Assembly: GCF_014217805.1 (NCBI RefSeq)
Contig: NZ_CP055156.1
Coordinates: 2,424,585-2,488,584 of the forward strand
Length of the DNA stretch: 64,000 nt
Direction: 5' to 3'
Source: Adhaeribacter swui
GTDB taxonomy: Bacteria > Bacteroidota > Bacteroidia > Cytophagales > Hymenobacteraceae
Shown here: in pieces, positions 27,928 through 36,751 of the stretch
Position numbering within the stretch: the stretch's first letter is position 1
How the letters are laid out: each line of letters begins with the position of its first letter
Program-made: the position numbers and the translations under genes
Notes under the pieces: model-generated
Databases searched by the model: none
What the model saw: only the letters and a program-made list of their open reading frames with translations
Told to the model about the DNA's origin: nothing

Positions 27928-28161
27928 GCTTAATTCTTATAGCGTAGCCTTTAAATTTTGCTTATAAACCGATACCGGCAGAATAGTTAAAAAATAGTTT
28001 AGATTCACCCGTAAAAGATCAGAAATGGGGTATAAATTCGTTCTATAAAACAGCTATTTTAGCGTTGCCAAACCCGACTTTTCTCCCATTTATTCCGGAA
28101 GCTTCGCAACTCTACGGGGTTATAAATTGTTATAATCTGTTACTAAAATTTAAAAAATCTG

Positions 28162-30186
28162 ATGGATTTTAAATTAACTTCAGAATTTAAACCTACCGGC
28201 GATCAGCCGAAAGCCATTTCTCAATTAGTAGAGGGGGTGCAGAACGGCGAACCGGCGCAAGTGCTTTTGGGGGCTACTGGTACCGGTAAAACTTTTACCG
28301 TGGCCAACGTTATTCAGCAGGTGCAACGACCGGCTTTGGTGTTGTGCCACAACAAAACGCTAGCGGCACAGTTATACGGCGAGTTTAAGCAGTTCTTTCC
28401 GCAAAATGCGGTAGAGTACTTTATTTCTTATTACGATTACTACCAGCCCGAAGCTTACATTGCGGCATCCAATACTTTTATTGAAAAAGACTTAGCCATT
28501 AACGAAGAAATCGAAAAGCTGCGGTTGCACTGCACTTCTTCGTTGTTATCAGGGCGGCGCGATATTATTGTGGTGGCTTCGGTGTCGTGTATTTACGGTA
28601 TCGGTAACCCCGAAGAATTTGGGAAAAACGTGATTTACCTGCAACCCGGTCGTAAGTTTAGCCGCAACCAGTTGTTGTACCAGTTTGTGCAAATTTTGTA
28701 CAGCCGCACCGAGGTAGAGTTTACCCGGGGCACGTTCCGGGTGAAGGGCGATACCGTAGATATTTTCCCGGCTTACGCCGATTATGCGTATCGCATTTAT
28801 TTTTTCGGCGACGAAATTGAATCCATTCAGCGCATTGATCCGGCTTCGGGTAAAAAAATCGCCGAAGAAGATCAGATTGCTTTATATCCGGCCAACTTGT
28901 TTGTTACCGGCCAGGATGTAATGCAGCAAGCCATCCGCGAAATCCAGTTTGATTTGGTAGCCCAGCACGATTACTTTTTAAAAGAAAGTCGCGACGAAGA
29001 AGCCAAACGCATTAAAGAACGTACCGAGTTCGACCTAGAAATGATCCGGGAATTGGGTTATTGCTCCGGCATTGAGAACTACTCGCGGTATTTTGACCGG
29101 CGTACCCCGGGAGCCCGGCCTTTCTGTTTACTGGATTATTTTCCGGAAGATTATTTAATGGTAATCGACGAAAGTCACGTAACTACGCCGCAAGTGCGGG
29201 CCATGTGGGGCGGCGACCGTTCCCGGAAAACCGCTCTGGTAGAATGGGGATTCCGGCTACCATCGGCGATGGATAACCGGCCTCTTACTTTTAACGAGTT
29301 TGAGTCGATGATGCGCCAAACCATTTTTGTAAGCGCTACGCCCGGCGATTACGAATTGCAGAAATCCGGTGGGGTAGTGGTAGAGCAAATTATCCGGCCA
29401 ACTGGTTTATTGGATCCGGAAATTGAAGTGCGGCCGAGCATCAACCAGGTAGATGATTTGCTCGACGAAATTGACGAGCGCATTAAAATGGGCGACCGCA
29501 TACTGGTAACCACGCTCACCAAGCGTATGGCCGAGGAGCTTTCTAAATACATGGAGAAACTCAACATTAAAGTAAAATACATTCACTCCGAGATTAAATC
29601 CCTGGACCGGGTGGAGATTTTACGGGAATTGCGCCTGGGCCACATCGACGTGTTAATTGGGGTAAACTTGCTGCGCGAAGGTTTGGATTTACCGGAAGTT
29701 TCGTTGGTGGCGGTGCTGGATGCGGATAAAGAAGGTTTCTTGCGCGATCAACGGTCTTTAATTCAAACTACTGGTCGTGCCGCGCGGAACAGCCAGGGCA
29801 AAGTAATTATGTACGCCGACCGCATGACTGGTTCGATGCAACGTACCATCGACGAAACCAATCGCCGGCGGGCCGTGCAAATGGCTTACAACGAAGCGCA
29901 TGGCATTACGCCAACTACGGTACGCAAATCAAAAGAAGAAATATTTGAGCAAACCGCCGTAGCCGATGCCCGGCCTATGCCAAAAGTGTACGCGGGCCCT
30001 GCGGAAGTATCTATTGCGGCAGAACCGGTTATTCAGTACATGAAGCGCGAAGAGCTCGAAAAACTGATTAAGAAAACCGAAAAGCAAATGGAGGCTGCGG
30101 CCAAAGACCTCGACTTTTTGCAAGCTGCTAAGCACCGCGACGAACTCGCGGAGTTGCGTAAAATGCTGAAGAATAAACGGGATTAA
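28162..30186 (+). CDS. uvrB: Excinuclease ABC subunit B
   Basis: 674 residues. Nucleotide excision repair helicase-like subunit that verifies damage after loading by UvrA and recruits UvrC. Walker A GATGTGKTFTVAN, beta-hairpin YYDYYQPEAYIA, helicase motifs (DESHVT, VSATPGDYE, TGRAARN) and the C-terminal UVR motif that binds UvrC (EKLIKKTEKQMEAAAKDLDF). Full length. Single gene with its own terminator. Confidence 0.99.
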   Translation: MDFKLTSEFKPTGDQPKAISQLVEGVQNGEPAQVLLGATGTGKTFTVANVIQQVQRPALVLCHNKTLAAQLYGEFKQFFPQNAVEYFISYYDYYQPEAYIAASNTFIEKDLAINEEIEKLRLHCTSSLLSGRRDIIVVASVSCIYGIGNPEEFGKNVIYLQPGRKFSRNQLLYQFVQILYSRTEVEFTRGTFRVKGDTVDIFPAYADYAYRIYFFGDEIESIQRIDPASGKKIAEEDQIALYPANLFVTGQDVMQQAIREIQFDLVAQHDYFLKESRDEEAKRIKERTEFDLEMIRELGYCSGIENYSRYFDRRTPGARPFCLLDYFPEDYLMVIDESHVTTPQVRAMWGGDRSRKTALVEWGFRLPSAMDNRPLTFNEFESMMRQTIFVSATPGDYELQKSGGVVVEQIIRPTGLLDPEIEVRPSINQVDDLLDEIDERIKMGDRILVTTLTKRMAEELSKYMEKLNIKVKYIHSEIKSLDRVEILRELRLGHIDVLIGVNLLREGLDLPEVSLVAVLDADKEGFLRDQRSLIQTTGRAARNSQGKVIMYADRMTGSMQRTIDETNRRRAVQMAYNEAHGITPTTVRKSKEEIFEQTAVADARPMPKVYAGPAEVSIAAEPVIQYMKREELEKLIKKTEKQMEAAAKDLDFLQAAKHRDELAELRKMLKNKRD

Positions 30187-30190
30187 AAAA

Positions 30191-30224
30191 CAAAAAGCCT
30201 TCTTCGAAACCAGAAGGCTTTTTG
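30191..30224 (+). terminator. Terminator after uvrB
   Basis: A perfect 13-bp stem (30191-30203 with 30212-30224, CAAAAAGCCTTCT) with 8-base loop, A-rich before and T-rich at the end, so possibly active in both directions. Confidence 0.88.
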
Positions 30225-30275
30225 TTTAATTTGGCTTCTCATTACCCGTTTTTTAAATTTTTAGCTTTTTCATAC

Positions 30276-30698
30276 ATGTCCAGCCCGCTCATAGTCTACC
30301 GCACCGGCAACGATTTAGATTTAAACGAAGTAATAGCTCTGTACGAAGCCTCCACGCTCGGCAAACGCCGCCCGATGCAGGACCGCGCCCGGATGCAGGC
30401 CATGTTGCAACACGCCAACCTGGTTATAACGGCCTGGGCCGATGCGCAACTCGTAGGCATTTCGCGGGCCCTGTCGGATTTTGCTTTTGTTACCTACTTA
30501 TCTGATCTAGCCGTGCATCGCGATTTTCAGAAGCAAGGCATTGGCAAAGAATTAATCCGGCAAACGCAATTAGTTGGCGGGCCACATGCCAAAGTTATTT
30601 TGTTGGCGGCTCCAGCGGCCGAACAGTATTATCCGCACATTGGGTTCTCGCATCATCCGCAAGCCTGGATGTTAAGCGGAGATGCCTTGGTTAAATAG
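30276..30698 (+). CDS. GNAT family N-acetyltransferase
   Basis: 140 residues from the ATG at 30276 (MSSPLIVYRTGNDL); an upstream frame start at 30222 lies on the uvrB terminator. GNAT core: FVTYLSDLAVHRDFQKQGIGKELIRQT contains strand 4 and the QxxGxG acetyl-CoA loop; LAAPAAEQYYPHIGF is the usual strand 5-helix 4 region. Acceptor unknown. Followed 23 bp later by the reductase gene. Confidence 0.9.
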   Translation: MSSPLIVYRTGNDLDLNEVIALYEASTLGKRRPMQDRARMQAMLQHANLVITAWADAQLVGISRALSDFAFVTYLSDLAVHRDFQKQGIGKELIRQTQLVGGPHAKVILLAAPAAEQYYPHIGFSHHPQAWMLSGDALVK

Positions 30699-30721
30699 CT
30701 GGCAATTGTTGAAATTAATTG

Positions 30722-31291
30722 ATGCAAACCGTGAGAAAGAAAATTCTGGCGATTTCGGGAAGTACCAAGAAAAACTCTTCCAATGAAGCGATTATTCGAT
30801 TTGTGGCCAATTCTCTGCAGGAAGAAGCCGATGTTCAGTTGTTTAACAGCATCGATCAATTGCCGCACTTTAATCCAGATTTAGACCATGAAGCGCCGCC
30901 CGCTGGAGTGGCAGATTTCCGGCGGCAGATTCAGGAGGCGGATGGCGTATTAATCTGCACGCCCGAGTACGTTTTCAGTTTGCCCGGCAGTTTAAAAAAT
31001 GCCCTGGAGTGGAATGTTTCTACCACTAATTTCTCGAACAAGCCGGTGGCTATTATTGTGGCCGCTGCTTCCGGCGAAAAAGCTATGGAATCGCTCGCTT
31101 TAATTCTAACCACCATAGAAGCTCGACTGCCGGAAGAATCTAAGCTTTTAATCAAAGGTGTAAAAGGAAAAATCAACGCGCAAGGTGAGATTCAGGATGC
31201 GGCCACCATTCGCCAGATCGAAGCCTTAACCGCCTCTTTCATGCGAACTATAAATGCCGCAAACGAAATCCCGACCAAGTACCAGATGTAA
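30722..31291 (+). CDS. NADPH-dependent FMN reductase family protein
   Basis: 189 residues, flavodoxin-like fold: ILAISGSTKKNSSNEAIIRFV (FMN phosphate-binding loop GSTKKNSSN), LICTPEYVFSLPGSLKNALEW (the PEYxxSxPGxLKNAxDW signature). Cytosolic reduction of FMN, quinones or azo compounds with NAD(P)H. The ATG at 30722 directly follows an in-frame TTG that would add only one residue. Confidence 0.92.
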   Translation: MQTVRKKILAISGSTKKNSSNEAIIRFVANSLQEEADVQLFNSIDQLPHFNPDLDHEAPPAGVADFRRQIQEADGVLICTPEYVFSLPGSLKNALEWNVSTTNFSNKPVAIIVAAASGEKAMESLALILTTIEARLPEESKLLIKGVKGKINAQGEIQDAATIRQIEALTASFMRTINAANEIPTKYQM

Positions 31292-31417
31292 TAAATAAAC
31301 GAATTTGCCTTAGTTTATCCCTGAAAAAAGCCAGCAGAAATAATTAAATTTAAAAAATTAACTCAGAGCTAAAAATTAGTTTTACTTTCATTCGTTTACA
31401 TATTACTCTTCAGAAGA

Positions 31418-31723
31418 ATGGCATTTGGGTCGACTAAAAAATGCAAGAATTGCGGAAAGTGGTCGCATTGGAACCAGCAGGTGAACGACACCTGCGAGTT
31501 TTGCGGTCATTTGCTCGATGAAAAAGCCTTTCTGGCGCAGGCTAAATCCGAGGCAGAAGCCAATGAGAAAAAGCCTAACCAGCTTAACATGGAGCTAATT
31601 AAAATTTACCCCACCGATTCCTTATTCGTGAAAATGGGTAAGCGGGTGGTGCAGGCCGTTCAAATTTCGTTTATTGCTATTATTTCTTTTATCCTCTGGT
31701 TTTTAACCATGCTCGCCGGCTAA
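31418..31723 (+). CDS. Zinc-ribbon protein with C-terminal membrane anchor
   Basis: 101 residues. CKNCGKWSHWNQQ ... CEFCGHLLDE forms a four-cysteine zinc ribbon at residues 9-34; a charged linker follows and the C-terminus is one helix (VVQAVQISFIAIISFILWFL). Function unknown; resembles small Bacteroidota inner-membrane proteins with rubredoxin-like ribbons. Its stop codon overlaps the ATG of the next gene by one base, so the two form an operon. Confidence 0.8.
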   Translation: MAFGSTKKCKNCGKWSHWNQQVNDTCEFCGHLLDEKAFLAQAKSEAEANEKKPNQLNMELIKIYPTDSLFVKMGKRVVQAVQISFIAIISFILWFLTMLAG

Positions 31724-32097
31724 TGCAAATCTTACGTAATCCTATTTTCTTGATTTCGGCGGGCATTTTCTGGATCACATATACGCTGGAATATTTTAAA
31801 ATTTTTACGTGGCCTTTCGTGCATTATTACCTCGACGATGTGTTGGCTATGCCGGTTATTTTAACTTTAACGGTGGCGGTACAACGCCAATGGATTTACC
31901 GCAACTCGCAGTACGTGCTTTCTAAAACGCAGGTAATTTTTGCGGTGGTGTATTTAAGTATTTGGTTCGAAGGTGTTTTACCGGCTTTATCCGATAAATA
32001 CACCCGCGATGCTTGGGATGTAGTAGCGTATGTAGCCGGAAGTTGCTTATTTTATAAATTTATAAACCGCCCCATATCCGTATCTTTGCCGCATTAA
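31723..32097 (+). CDS. Small four-helix membrane protein
   Basis: 124 residues, four predicted helices, with the sequence FTWPFVHYYLDDVLAMPVILTLTVAVQR, shown here in parts as WPFVHYYLDDVLAMPVIL, recognisable in a Bacteroidota family that databases often call magnesium citrate secondary transporter; that name is poorly founded. The conserved HxYLDD-type acidic pair in a loop at the membrane edge suggests a catalytic or ion site. Coupled (TAATG) to the zinc-ribbon gene. Confidence 0.7.
   Translation: MQILRNPIFLISAGIFWITYTLEYFKIFTWPFVHYYLDDVLAMPVILTLTVAVQRQWIYRNSQYVLSKTQVIFAVVYLSIWFEGVLPALSDKYTRDAWDVVAYVAGSCLFYKFINRPISVSLPH
32081..32088 (+). promoter_or_regulatory. Putative -7 box ahead of the broken GNAT gene
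   Basis: TATCTTTG matches TAnnTTTG exactly and lies 31 bp before the TTG start of the GNAT frame, inside the 3' end of the preceding gene. Confidence 0.45.
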
Positions 32098-32119
32098 AAC
32101 AAGATTTACTACTCCATCA

Positions 32120-32640
32120 TTGAAAAAAACAGTTACTCTCCGCCAGGCTAACAGACCGGATGCCGAATTACTAGCCCGGCTTAGCTGGCAATCATTTGAA
32201 GAAGCATTTGGCGCCGATAATACCCCGAAAACATGGCCGCTTTCCTAAATAAACATTTTACCCCGGAAGCAGTTGCCATTGAATTAGCCGAACCTGCCTG
32301 TGAATTTTACATTGCCGAAATGGCTGACGAACCGGTGGGTTATTTAAAAATTGAGTTCCCGGCTTTAAATACCCAGGTGCCTTTTGCCAATCCATTAAAA
32401 ATTAACCGGCTGTATTTGCTGCGGCAATACTTAGGTATGGGCCTCGGCGACCAACTCATGCATTTCAGCGTTGAAAAAGCAAAATTACTGGGCTGCGATG
32501 CCGTCTGGCTCACCGTTTGGGAGCACAACCCCCGCGCTATTTCTTTCTACCAAAAATGGGGCTTCTACCAGGCCGGCACCGATGATTTTACCCTAGGCGA
32601 CGACATCCAGTTGGACTACCTCATGGTAAAATCGCTGTAA
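32120..32640 (+). pseudogene. GNAT acetyltransferase with an apparent -1 frameshift
   Basis: The second frame (ATG at 32233, 135 residues: MAAFLNKHFTPEAVAIELAE ... LLRQYLGMGLGDQLMHFS ... NPRAISFYQKWGFYQAG) lacks the N-terminal part of a GNAT domain. That part exists upstream in another frame from TTG at 32120: KKTVTLRQANRPDAELLARL, then SWQSFEEAFGADNTP. The family sequence at the junction would read GADNTPENMAAFL, which is restored by adding one base near 32227-32231. So this is one gene of about 173 codons split by a one-base loss. It may be a true pseudogene, a sequencing error, or a shortened but expressed protein. Confidence 0.75.
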
Positions 32641-32681
32641 TGGTTTAATAAGACTTGGCTGTAAGTTATATTTTAAACTTT

Positions 32682-32732
32682 TTCGGATTACAAATCCGAA
32701 CGTTTGGGCGAACGAGATTTGCAATCCCGTTC
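32682..32732. repeat. Two adjacent short-loop hairpins
   Basis: TTCGGATT-ACA-AATCCGAA (perfect 8-bp stem, ACA loop, 32682-32700) and GAACGAGATT-TGC-AATCCCGTTC (10-bp stem, one mismatch, 32710-32732). Both belong to an intergenic hairpin family with a GATTxxxAATC core. Confidence 0.6.
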
Positions 32733-32906
32733 AGCATTCTTTTAATACTTATTCTATTTTGATTATCTGATTGTAAAACCACAATAATTTAAAAAATCAC
32801 TGTTGTAAGCCATAATTAAAAAGTGAAAGTTACGGAAGTAACTTCCGCGCCATAGTGAAAGTTTCCCAACTATACAAAGTGCCGCAGCTAAGCGCGATTG
32901 ACACCA

Positions 32907-33057
32907 GTTTGGCTCTTTCGGGCCTTCTAAGGTTCCGGTACGAGCAAAGGAAGCTTAGAAGGCCCGAAAGAGCCAAACGAGGCCAGTCGGCCATGAGGCA
33001 AACTCAGCCCGTTCAAACTAGATAGCACCGCAGCCTGGAGACGGGAACCGGCTCCAA
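32907..33057 (+). repeat. Long-hairpin dispersed repeat, copy 1
   Basis: Begins with a perfect 24-bp inverted repeat (32907-32930 with 32955-32978, starting GTTTGGCTCTTTCGGGCC) around a 24-base loop and ends with a conserved tail: GGCCATGAGGCAAACT, TCAAACTAGATAGCACC, GGAGACGGGAACCGGCTCC. The same tail and head occur at 40519-40703 (inverted) and 40857-41081. Non-coding. Part of the 745-bp gene-free stretch 32641-33385. Confidence 0.7.
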
Positions 33058-33124
33058 GTAATAAAGGTAAAATACTAAATTTTAAAAAATTACTTTTTAG
33101 CAGCTCGCTACAGCCGATGCGGGT

Positions 33125-33218
33125 TCCGGCTAAAGCCGGAGTAAAGTCACAGACTTTACATTATAAATAGGCACAAGTTTGAAAACTTGCGCCAGAGAAA
33201 GAGCCTGGAGACTTGAAA
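33125..33218. repeat. String of four short hairpins
   Basis: TCCGGCT-AA-AGCCGGA (33125-33140), GTAAAGTC-ACA-GACTTTAC (33141-33159), GGCACAAGTTT-GA-AAACTTGCGCC (33170-33193, one mismatch) and a TGGAG-ACTTGAAAAGA-CTCCA type hairpin (about 33205-33226). No coding frame. Stem sequences are unrelated while loops are tiny. The rest to 33385 is degenerate sequence of the same look. Confidence 0.6.
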
Positions 33219-33385
33219 AGACTCCAAAGAACTAAAAGAAAGCAATTACAAAAGCAGATATGCCAGGCAGGAGACTGGCCCTTGTCCAAAAGTCACCAGT
33301 AATGCTAGGCTAAACACAGGCACCCGTTTGATAGAGATTTGAAAATGATTCTAAAAGATAGCAGTCAGAATTCAAGAACAACGCT

Positions 33386-35623
33386 TTAGACCAACAATAA
33401 TCCTTTCTCCCGAAGCAAAAACCAGGTCGGCGAAATCAAAAACTCCGAAAACGTAAGTCCTGCCTGTTGCGGAAACCGCTGCGCCAAATCTTTTAACCGA
33501 ACGGGATTAACCGCATCGCAACTTACCTGCGCGAGCATTTCTACTAACCATCGCCCAATTACGGCCGTCGTTTTAATTTGAAAATCTTCGGCTTTTTCGT
33601 AGAAAGTAAGCACGGCTCTTTCGGTTTTTTTACCTTTTTTAACGAGAGTAAGTACTTCCATTTCCGGCGAATTGCCCAGCCAAAGCACGCGTAAGTTTTG
33701 TTTTTCGCTGTCGGGTTTACCAGGAGTCGCAATGGCTTGCTCAATTAAAACCGGACTGACAGTAGGACGTTGCACTTTAAAATCGAACCAGAAAGAAAGC
33801 GGTTCCTCCAGGCCAATGCCGTGCATGTAGTTATAAATGGCCTTAGCTAAGCCCGCGCCAAATAACTCGTGGTCGCAGCCCTGCGGGTCGTCGTGCCATA
33901 AATCGTTGTGGGCAAAATTACCGGCCGGCGGACCAATCTGGCGTACGCCGTACTTTTCGGGGTTTTTACCCACCGGGCTGTGCGCCGTCATGGAAAAGCG
34001 GTGCCAGAACCCCGATTGAATCACATTATGCAAAAACAACTGCCGCACCACTTCTAAAGAATCAATGGTTTCCTGGGCGGTTTGGGTCGGGAAGCCGTAC
34101 ATGAGGTACGCGTGCACCATAATGCCGGCTTGAGTAAAGCCCTCGGTTACCCGGGCTACCTGCGCAATGGTAACCCCTTTTTCCATTTTGGCCAGCAACC
34201 GATCCGAAGCTACTTCTAAACCACCCGAAACCGCAATGCAACCCGAAGCGGCGAGCAACCGACAGATATCCGGCGTAAAAGTTTTTTCGAAGCGGATATT
34301 TCCCCACCAGGTTATTTTTACCCCGCGCCGGATTAACTCGATGGCTAAATCCCGGAGGGCCAAAGGCGGTGCAGCTTCATCCACAAAATGAAAACCGGTT
34401 TGGCCAGTTTGCGCCACAATGGACTCAATGCGGTCTACTAACAAGGTAGCGGGAGCGGTTTCGTAGCGGGCAATATAATCCAGGGTAACGTCGCAGAACG
34501 AGCAACGCTTCCAGTAACAGCCGTGCGCCACGGTTAATTTATTCCAACGCCCATCGCTCCAGAGCCGGTGCATGGGGTTCATCACCTCAATTACCGATAA
34601 GTATTTATCTAAAGGCAAATCAGCGTAATCCGGGGTGCCTACTTCGGTGTGCGGGATGTTGGCATCCTGACAACCGTTTATGTATTTGACCTCACCCGCT
34701 TCCCGCAGGAAAGTACGTTGCAGTAGCTCTTTTGGCCGGTTACCCTGCAAATGCTCCAGCAGTTTTAACCACGGACCTTCGCCATCGTCGAGGGTTACAA
34801 AATCAATAAAATTAAAAAAACGGGGTTCATTCAAACTACGCAGTTCCGTATTGGGGTAACCACCACCCATGATGGTTTTTACTGCCGGGTATTGTTGTTT
34901 AATGTACTGGGCACAGCGCAAAGCGCCGTATAAATTACCCGGAAAAGGCACTGAAAAACCCACTATATCGGGTTTTACCTCCGCCAAACGTTCTGCCAAT
35001 ATTTCTAACAACAGTTCATCCACCAGGTTCGGTTTCTCATCTAAAGCCGTTTGCAACGGGTTAAAAGACGTGGCTGATAAAGCTAGTTTTTCGGCGTAGC
35101 GGCTAAAGCCAAAGTACGGGCAGATGGTTTCTTTAATTAAATCGCCGAGATCTTCGAGGTACAGCGTGGCTAAATGACGGGCTTTATCGTTAATGCCCAT
35201 GGCGCCGAAGGCAAATTCTAAATCGCCGATTTGGTCAAAGCGCGAAGCTTCGGGTAAAAAGCCGTTGTAGCAAATTTGCTGAGCCAGCGTGGTGTCGGTG
35301 TTTTGCAAAAAGCGGATCGTAGGCTCAATGGTAGCCAGGTAAAACCGCTTTAAGCGCAGCATGCGTTTGCAGTTGTCCGAAAGCGTTAGGTTTTGCTGTT
35401 CAATGGCGTTAAAAACCCGCGTAAGGCCGGTCCGCGAAAAAAGTTTTAAAACCAGTTCAATGCCAAAATCGGCTTGCGTAACCGGATAGTGGTATTGCTG
35501 CAAAAAACCTTTAATGTACGCCGTAGCCGGGTAAGGCGTGTTTAATTGCGTGAGCGGCGGCGTAATAAGTAAGATTTTAGGTGCTGGTAACAAAGTTTCG
35601 GGCTTAGTGCAGGTAAAGAACAT
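33386..35623 (-). CDS. B12-binding domain radical SAM protein
   Basis: 745 residues. N-terminal half resembles the cobalamin-binding module of class B radical SAM enzymes (ILLITPPLTQLNTPYPATAY, KPDIVGFSVPFPGNLYGA, IMGGGYPNTE), followed by the radical SAM barrel with the iron-sulfur motif HGCYWKRCSFCDV (codons near 34496-34522) and GFHFVDEAAPP, GGLEVASDRLLAKMEKG. The cysteine spacing reads CX4CX2C instead of the usual CX3CX2C. Likely methyltransferase or ring-forming enzyme; substrate unknown. Stand-alone gene. A C-terminal region (about 590-745) follows that I do not recognise. Confidence 0.88.
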   Translation of the reverse strand: MFFTCTKPETLLPAPKILLITPPLTQLNTPYPATAYIKGFLQQYHYPVTQADFGIELVLKLFSRTGLTRVFNAIEQQNLTLSDNCKRMLRLKRFYLATIEPTIRFLQNTDTTLAQQICYNGFLPEASRFDQIGDLEFAFGAMGINDKARHLATLYLEDLGDLIKETICPYFGFSRYAEKLALSATSFNPLQTALDEKPNLVDELLLEILAERLAEVKPDIVGFSVPFPGNLYGALRCAQYIKQQYPAVKTIMGGGYPNTELRSLNEPRFFNFIDFVTLDDGEGPWLKLLEHLQGNRPKELLQRTFLREAGEVKYINGCQDANIPHTEVGTPDYADLPLDKYLSVIEVMNPMHRLWSDGRWNKLTVAHGCYWKRCSFCDVTLDYIARYETAPATLLVDRIESIVAQTGQTGFHFVDEAAPPLALRDLAIELIRRGVKITWWGNIRFEKTFTPDICRLLAASGCIAVSGGLEVASDRLLAKMEKGVTIAQVARVTEGFTQAGIMVHAYLMYGFPTQTAQETIDSLEVVRQLFLHNVIQSGFWHRFSMTAHSPVGKNPEKYGVRQIGPPAGNFAHNDLWHDDPQGCDHELFGAGLAKAIYNYMHGIGLEEPLSFWFDFKVQRPTVSPVLIEQAIATPGKPDSEKQNLRVLWLGNSPEMEVLTLVKKGKKTERAVLTFYEKAEDFQIKTTAVIGRWLVEMLAQVSCDAVNPVRLKDLAQRFPQQAGLTFSEFLISPTWFLLREKGLLLV

Positions 35624-35720
35624 CCGCGAACCCGCAGAAGTTTACCCGGCGCAAAATTACTGCTTTCATGGGCAATATTATATCGGTTGGTTGTTTACTA
35701 ATGAATAAAAATATATGCGA

Positions 35721-36623
35721 TTACTCCACCGGATTGGGCAGGTTAAACTTGGCGGTAAATTGCTGAATAAACCAATCGGTAACTGCATTCGAGGCGGCGG
35801 GCTTGTAGGCCAATACCACTTCGGTAGAAATGGGTATTTCTTTTAAATCGTAATATGCGAGTTTTAAAAATGGATACTGCTCCTGAACCGAAGCCGGCAC
35901 AATAGAAACGCCCATACCGCTCTCGACTAGTCGTAAAATAGAATGGATGTTATTAGCTTCGTGGGCCACCTCCGGCGTAAAACCCAACCGATGGCAAATT
36001 TCTACTAACTTTCGGTAGTAGTCGGGCGCGTAATCCTGGTTAAAGAAGATAAACGGCTGATTTTTTAAAAATTTGCCTAATGTATCTGTGCCCGTCAAGG
36101 TTTGTGCGTTGGCCGGCATCACCACCGCAAAAGGATCCTGAAACAAATGAATAATTTTTAAATTTTCGGAGTTTACGGGTGTCCGCATAATGCCCACGTC
36201 CAGCTTACCTTCTTCCAGCGCCCGGATTTGCTTTACGGTGGGTACTTCGTACAAGCGGGTTTTGGCGAAGGGGAAAAAAGTGGGCAGTTCTTTTAAAATG
36301 GGTACCAAATGTTGTTGGTAAGTAGAACTGATGTAGCCAATCCGGAGCGGGGTATGTATAGCCCCTTGCATTTGCTTCACCAGGTTTTTGCTTTCTTCGA
36401 GGTGCGAGAAGAGCGCATCGATTTCTTTTTTAAAAAATTGGCCAGCCCGGGTGAGGCTAACCTGTTTATTGCTGCGCGTAAACAAAATTACCCCCAACTC
36501 CTCTTCTAGTTCTTTTATTTGCCGGCTCAAAGGAGGCTGGGAAATAAACAGCTTATTAGCAGCTTTCCGGAAATGCAGTTCTTCGGCTACCGTTTTAAAA
36601 TAAAGCAAATGGCGTAACTCCAT
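35721..36623 (-). CDS. LysR family transcriptional regulator
   Basis: 300 residues from the ATG at 36623, giving the standard LysR start MELRHLLYFKTVAEELHFRK; a longer frame back to 36752 adds 43 residues without similarity. N-terminal winged helix-turn-helix (AANKLFISQPPLSRQIKELE) and a periplasmic-binding-like effector domain (PLRIGYISSTYQQHLVPIL ... ESGMGVSIVPASVQ). Divergent from the methyltransferase gene with 128 bp between, so it probably regulates that gene and itself. Confidence 0.93.
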   Translation of the reverse strand: MELRHLLYFKTVAEELHFRKAANKLFISQPPLSRQIKELEEELGVILFTRSNKQVSLTRAGQFFKKEIDALFSHLEESKNLVKQMQGAIHTPLRIGYISSTYQQHLVPILKELPTFFPFAKTRLYEVPTVKQIRALEEGKLDVGIMRTPVNSENLKIIHLFQDPFAVVMPANAQTLTGTDTLGKFLKNQPFIFFNQDYAPDYYRKLVEICHRLGFTPEVAHEANNIHSILRLVESGMGVSIVPASVQEQYPFLKLAYYDLKEIPISTEVVLAYKPAASNAVTDWFIQQFTAKFNLPNPVE

Positions 36624-36691
36624 TCCGTATGATACCTGTAAGGTATGGTTTGTTGATAAAAATGATACTTTACAAATATCGTTGGTGGCTA

Positions 36692-36699
36692 TAGATTTG
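36692..36699 (+). promoter_or_regulatory. Putative -7 box of the methyltransferase gene
   Basis: TAGATTTG matches TAnnTTTG, 52 bp before the ATG, inside the LysR/methyltransferase divergent region. Confidence 0.4.
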
Positions 36700-36751
36700 C
36701 CAAAAAGATAAGGCCGGAAGCCGAATAAATCATGAATAACCCCGATGAACA

